The notes under the pieces are model-generated. The model had not been told where the DNA came from. It did no database searches and worked only from the letters and a program-made list of their open reading frames with translations. From Nitrospiria bacterium (GTDB taxonomy: Bacteria; Nitrospirota; Nitrospiria; Nitrospirales; UBA8639), in contig JAUIKP010000083.1 in the NCBI GenBank assembly GCA_030430725.1, positions 1 through 9,923 of the forward strand: 9,923 nucleotides of DNA, in the 5' to 3' direction. The stretch's first letter is position 1. Every line of letters begins with the position of its first letter. This document shows positions 7,445 to 9,923 of the stretch, piece after piece. The position numbers were made by a program, and so were the translations under genes.

Positions 7445-8742
7445 AGTTTTCCTGTCTTGAGTTTTAGATAAAGACCCCAGTCATTACAAATTCGTGTTGT
7501 CAGAGAGCCCGCCAAAAGCACCAGAGCGAACGCCATGGCGGTAGGCCAGAATGCAAAGGCAATCAGTAGATACACTGACCGGATCCCTACCACAATATTT
7601 CTCCATTTGAGAGCATCGAGAGCCACTGCAGCTGGAAAAAAGGGCATGAAAGAAATCATCGTTCCATGGGCCACCAATAGAACGGTGAAGACACCGACCG
7701 AATTCAAATACTCTGGCCTCAGGAACCAATTAACAAGATACGGGCCAATCCACGAACTCATTGCCCCGGCAAACAAGGTCGCCGGCACTCCGATCAGGGC
7801 AAATTGTTTGCATAGTCTTGCGACTTTTGGGCCTTCATTCATCCGGACAAGTTTGTGTACTTCAGGTCCAACCGCATTGCCTACAGTCGAAAGAACCAAG
7901 GCCAGAGGACGGGTCATCTGATACGCCATCCCGAAGATCGCCACCTGCGAAGCCGTTCCGATAATGCCCAGAAGAAAAATTCCCCCTTGGTCCGAACTCG
8001 CCTTCAAATAGCGGATTAAACTGGTTTGATAGAGGCATCCTTTAATTTTTTTGCCATAGCCCTTAAGTGGAGCAAGAGTAAGGACTTCCTTGTTTAGGAC
8101 GAGATCTCGTCTCTCAACAATGAAAGCAGCCGTCTGAATGATCAGGTTGGCTGCAAACTGGCCACAACCTATGGCCATCGCGGCGTGATAGGAATCAAGG
8201 AATCCGCCCACCTTGGCATACCAGATCCAGATCAACGACAAGATCGCGCCAAACAGTGGCGGAAATACCACGAACTGAAATTTATTTCGAATTCGGAGGA
8301 GAGTGGAACTGGTTTCACCAAATTGTTCAAGCAGAAGGAGAGGTAAGAGGGCGACCAGAAGAGCGTAAACCGGCCGTGATTCATAGAAGGAATTTGCAAG
8401 TCCCTGCCCAAATCCCAAAATAATCAGGGTGATAATGGCCGCGCAAGCGAAGGAGAGGTAGAAGGTCAGGACAATAAGCGCCGACCGAAACGCCGGCGAA
8501 ATAGCGTCCTTTTCAGTCGAGAGAAATCGAAAGAGAAGATCGGAAATTCCCGGTCTTAAAAAAAGAGCAATGATCTGGAAGAAATTTAGCGCAACAATGA
8601 CATCCCCATACTCCTCAAGCTCCAGTTCACGCCCGAGGATACCGACCCGAAAAATGCTAACAAGGACCAGAAGCACTCCCCCGGACAATCCCATGATGGA
8701 ATTGGAGAGAATTTTCTTCTTCCATTCTTCAAGTTTCGACAT
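7441..8742 (-). CDS. Polysaccharide flippase, Wzx-like (MOP superfamily)
   Basis: This 433-residue multispanning membrane protein probably flips lipid-linked oligosaccharide repeat units across the inner membrane. It has a short charged amphipathic N-terminus (MSKLEEWKKKILSNS) leading into the first hydrophobic segment (SIMGLSGGVLLVLVSI). About a dozen membrane segments follow, spread over the whole length, which is the layout and size of Wzx/Polysacc_synt proteins. SRPVY, FRPGISDLL and RNKFQF fit the pattern of R/K-flanked short loops. I annotate the ATG at 8742, 20 bases after the cysH stop, because it gives the usual short N-terminus. An ATG at 8787 would add 15 residues and overlap cysH by 25 bases, and it has AAAAGG four bases upstream, so it is a real alternative. 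The stop overlaps the next gene as ATGA. The transported glycan is unknown. Confidence 0.85.
   Translation of the reverse strand: MSKLEEWKKKILSNSIMGLSGGVLLVLVSIFRVGILGRELELEEYGDVIVALNFFQIIALFLRPGISDLLFRFLSTEKDAISPAFRSALIVLTFYLSFACAAIITLIILGFGQGLANSFYESRPVYALLVALLPLLLLEQFGETSSTLLRIRNKFQFVVFPPLFGAILSLIWIWYAKVGGFLDSYHAAMAIGCGQFAANLIIQTAAFIVERRDLVLNKEVLTLAPLKGYGKKIKGCLYQTSLIRYLKASSDQGGIFLLGIIGTASQVAIFGMAYQMTRPLALVLSTVGNAVGPEVHKLVRMNEGPKVARLCKQFALIGVPATLFAGAMSSWIGPYLVNWFLRPEYLNSVGVFTVLLVAHGTMISFMPFFPAAVALDALKWRNIVVGIRSVYLLIAFAFWPTAMAFALVLLAGSLTTRICNDWGLYLKLKTGKL
7450..7453 (-). promoter_or_regulatory. Ribosome binding site for the alkaline phosphatase-like gene
   Basis: AGGA on the minus strand, inside the end of the flippase gene, lies 5 bases before the ATG at 7442-7444. 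It supports this start and coupled translation through the ATGA overlap. Confidence 0.45.
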
Positions 8743-8762
8743 GCGTGGTGTGAGCAAGGTGA

Positions 8763-9446
8763 CTAGATGTCGGTATGAAGACCGCATTCAACCTTTTGGA
8801 AGCTGATCCAGCGACCAGCCCGCTCATGATCATCGGGTGATGTTGGCTGGGTACAGGGCGCGCAGCCAATACTAAGGTAGCCCTTGGTGAGGAGAGGATG
8901 GGTCGGGAGATGGTTCTCGCCAAGGTATTGACGAACCTGCTCGGCTGTCCAATCCAGCATCGGACAGATTTTGATCACGCCGTCAGCTGTTTTTTGAATC
9001 ACGTTGGAACCGGCCCGAACAGCTGTTTGATCTCTTCTGATCCCGCTAATCCAAGCCTTTGCTCCCTTAAGAGCCCTTTTGAGTGGCTCAACCTTGTTTA
9101 AATAACAACAGGTCTTGGGGTCCGACTGATGCAATGCCCCATAGTTTTGCTCAAAGCTCTCTCTTCCGGCAAGGCACTCCAGTTCCTGGATATTCAGAGA
9201 AAACAGATTGGCGAGACCGTCTTTGAATTGGATCGTTTCAGGAAAGTGAAACCCGGTGTTCAAAAAAATAATCCGAGCATCCGGCGCGTACTGACTCACA
9301 AGATGCAAAAGAGGGACGCTTTGAGTCTGAAAGGAGGAAGTCACCACTAAATCCTCTCCGAACTCCTCATTGGCCCACGTGAGAATTTCCTCAGTAGACT
9401 TTCCGGAAAACTCGTTATTGAGCCGATCAAGTTCTTCTGGCTTCAT
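8763..9446 (-). CDS. cysH: Assimilatory APS (PAPS) reductase, iron-sulfur type
   Basis: This 227-residue cytoplasmic enzyme reduces adenylyl sulfate to sulfite and AMP in sulfate assimilation, normally with thioredoxin as electron donor. The nucleotide-binding region begins VVTSSFQTQSVPLLHL (34-49) and continues with IIFLNTGFHFPET (59-71), both typical of CysH. SGIRRDQTAVRAG (134-146) is the family's sulfonucleotide-binding motif. The cysteine pairs KTCCYLNK (C113, C114) and IGCAPCTQP (C195, C198) are the four ligands of a 4Fe-4S cluster. ECGLHTD near the C-terminus contains the catalytic cysteine C221. The four cluster cysteines are the mark of APS-type enzymes; PAPS-only enzymes such as that of E. 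coli lack them. The start at ATG 9444-9446 gives a normal length, with no Shine-Dalgarno. It lies 63 bases after cysN in the same direction. Confidence 0.95.
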   Translation of the reverse strand: MKPEELDRLNNEFSGKSTEEILTWANEEFGEDLVVTSSFQTQSVPLLHLVSQYAPDARIIFLNTGFHFPETIQFKDGLANLFSLNIQELECLAGRESFEQNYGALHQSDPKTCCYLNKVEPLKRALKGAKAWISGIRRDQTAVRAGSNVIQKTADGVIKICPMLDWTAEQVRQYLGENHLPTHPLLTKGYLSIGCAPCTQPTSPDDHERAGRWISFQKVECGLHTDI

Positions 9447-9509
9447 TTAGAAACGCAAGTTGATAGTCAGAAGCGTCCCAAAACCTGCGAAGGGCGTGGT
9501 GCGAACACT
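9447..9509. other. Intergenic gap between cysN and cysH
   Basis: At 63 bases this is the longest non-coding stretch in the window. I see no hairpin with a T-run and no convincing -35/-10 pair on the minus strand. Nothing here indicates a separate promoter for cysH, although a weak or non-sigma70 promoter cannot be excluded by eye. Confidence 0.45.
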
Positions 9510-9923
9510 TCAAAGAAGCATCCCGGCGGCCACAGTCTCGTTCGTGCCAGGGTCAATGAGAATGAATGATCCGGTATGACGGTTGTCATTGTAGGAATCA
9601 TAAAAAAGTGGAGCCGCCGTTCTCAAGGAGATCCGTCCGATCTCGTTTAGAGTAAATGACGCGGCATCCTCTTCCTTGCGCAGGGTGTTGATATCGACCT
9701 TGTAGCTGACATTTTGGACGATTGCCTTGGTCTCGCGCGTTGTTTGACGAATGATAAACTTGGCCCGGGGATTTAGATTTTGGTTTGAGAACCAGCAAAT
9801 CATTGCTTCAAGATTCTGACCTTGTTCGGGTGGATTATTCGCCTTCACCAACATATCACCTCTGGAGATATCAATCTCATCTTCCAGCGTCATTGTAATC
9901 GACTGGGGCGCGAAAGCCTCTTC
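9510..9923 (-). CDS. cysN: Sulfate adenylyltransferase subunit 1 (GTPase), C-terminal part, cut by the window edge
   Basis: The reading frame is open through the right edge, so the 5' part of the gene, with the GTPase domain, is outside the window. The visible 137 codons begin EEAFAPQSITMTLEDEIDIS and continue with RGDML, the highly conserved CysN stretch in the beta-barrel domain. RPKAK-like NPRAKFIIRQTTRETKAIV and KVDINTLRKEED follow, then LNEIGRISLRTAAPLFYDSY, ending RHTGSFILIDPGTNETVAAG and MLL. In family terms this is the translation-factor-like C-terminal region. CysN, with CysD, makes APS from ATP and sulfate, driven by GTP hydrolysis. The protein stops right after the domain, so it is not a CysNC fusion with an APS kinase. 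The internal ATG at 9893 is not the start. cysD should lie upstream, beyond the right edge. Confidence 0.95.
   Translation of the reverse strand, partial: EEAFAPQSITMTLEDEIDISRGDMLVKANNPPEQGQNLEAMICWFSNQNLNPRAKFIIRQTTRETKAIVQNVSYKVDINTLRKEEDAASFTLNEIGRISLRTAAPLFYDSYNDNRHTGSFILIDPGTNETVAAGMLL

Noticed and set aside
7535..7921. Plus-strand open frame of 128 codons opposite the flippase gene
   Set aside because: It is antisense to an evident membrane protein, with no family resemblance; such frames are common opposite hydrophobic coding sequence.
8763..9923. Idea that the cysN-cysH pair supplies PAPS for a sulfated polysaccharide
   Set aside because: No APS kinase domain, separate cysC or sulfotransferase is visible, and this CysH has the iron-sulfur pattern of enzymes that reduce APS directly.

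Overview
The window carries nine protein-coding genes, two of them cut by the window edges. All lie on the minus strand and are packed so tightly that no intergenic gap exceeds 63 bases. Transcription runs from the high-coordinate end to the low-coordinate end. I see no rRNA, tRNA, CRISPR array, insertion sequence or convincing terminator. The organism looks like a Gram-negative-type bacterium with an assimilatory sulfate pathway and a Wzx/Wzy-style surface-polysaccharide locus. Shine-Dalgarno sequences are weak or absent in front of several genes. The protein flavour would fit Verrucomicrobiota or a related phylum, but that placement is a guess from general impression, not a search.

Region 1 (about 8763-9923) is sulfate assimilation. 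It holds the C-terminal end of CysN (GTPase subunit of ATP sulfurylase, continuing past the right edge) followed by a complete CysH. CysH has the four-cysteine pattern of an iron-sulfur APS reductase. Together they turn sulfate into APS and then sulfite.

Region 2 (about 1-8742, or 8787 with the longer flippase start) is a surface-polysaccharide cluster that begins only about 20 bases after cysH. In transcription order it holds a Wzx-type flippase, an alkaline-phosphatase-superfamily protein with a non-canonical active site, and a polysaccharide pyruvyl transferase. These are followed by a two-domain OafA-type acyltransferase (membrane acyltransferase plus SGNH domain), a GT4 glycosyltransferase, a Wzy/WaaL-type polymerase or ligase, and the first residues of a GT2 glycosyltransferase that runs off the left edge. 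Two junctions are ATGA overlaps and one is a 4-base gap, so at least flippase to pyruvyl transferase, and acyltransferase to GT4, look translationally coupled.

As a working model, glycosyltransferases build a lipid-linked repeat unit, the flippase exports it, and the Wzy-like protein polymerises or ligates it. The acyl and pyruvyl enzymes decorate it, giving an acylated and possibly acidic glycan. No initiating sugar-phosphate transferase, nucleotide-sugar gene, Wza/Wzc export gene or chain-length regulator is visible, so the locus must continue outside the window. The most unusual element is the alkaline-phosphatase-like protein, translationally coupled on both sides inside the cluster.
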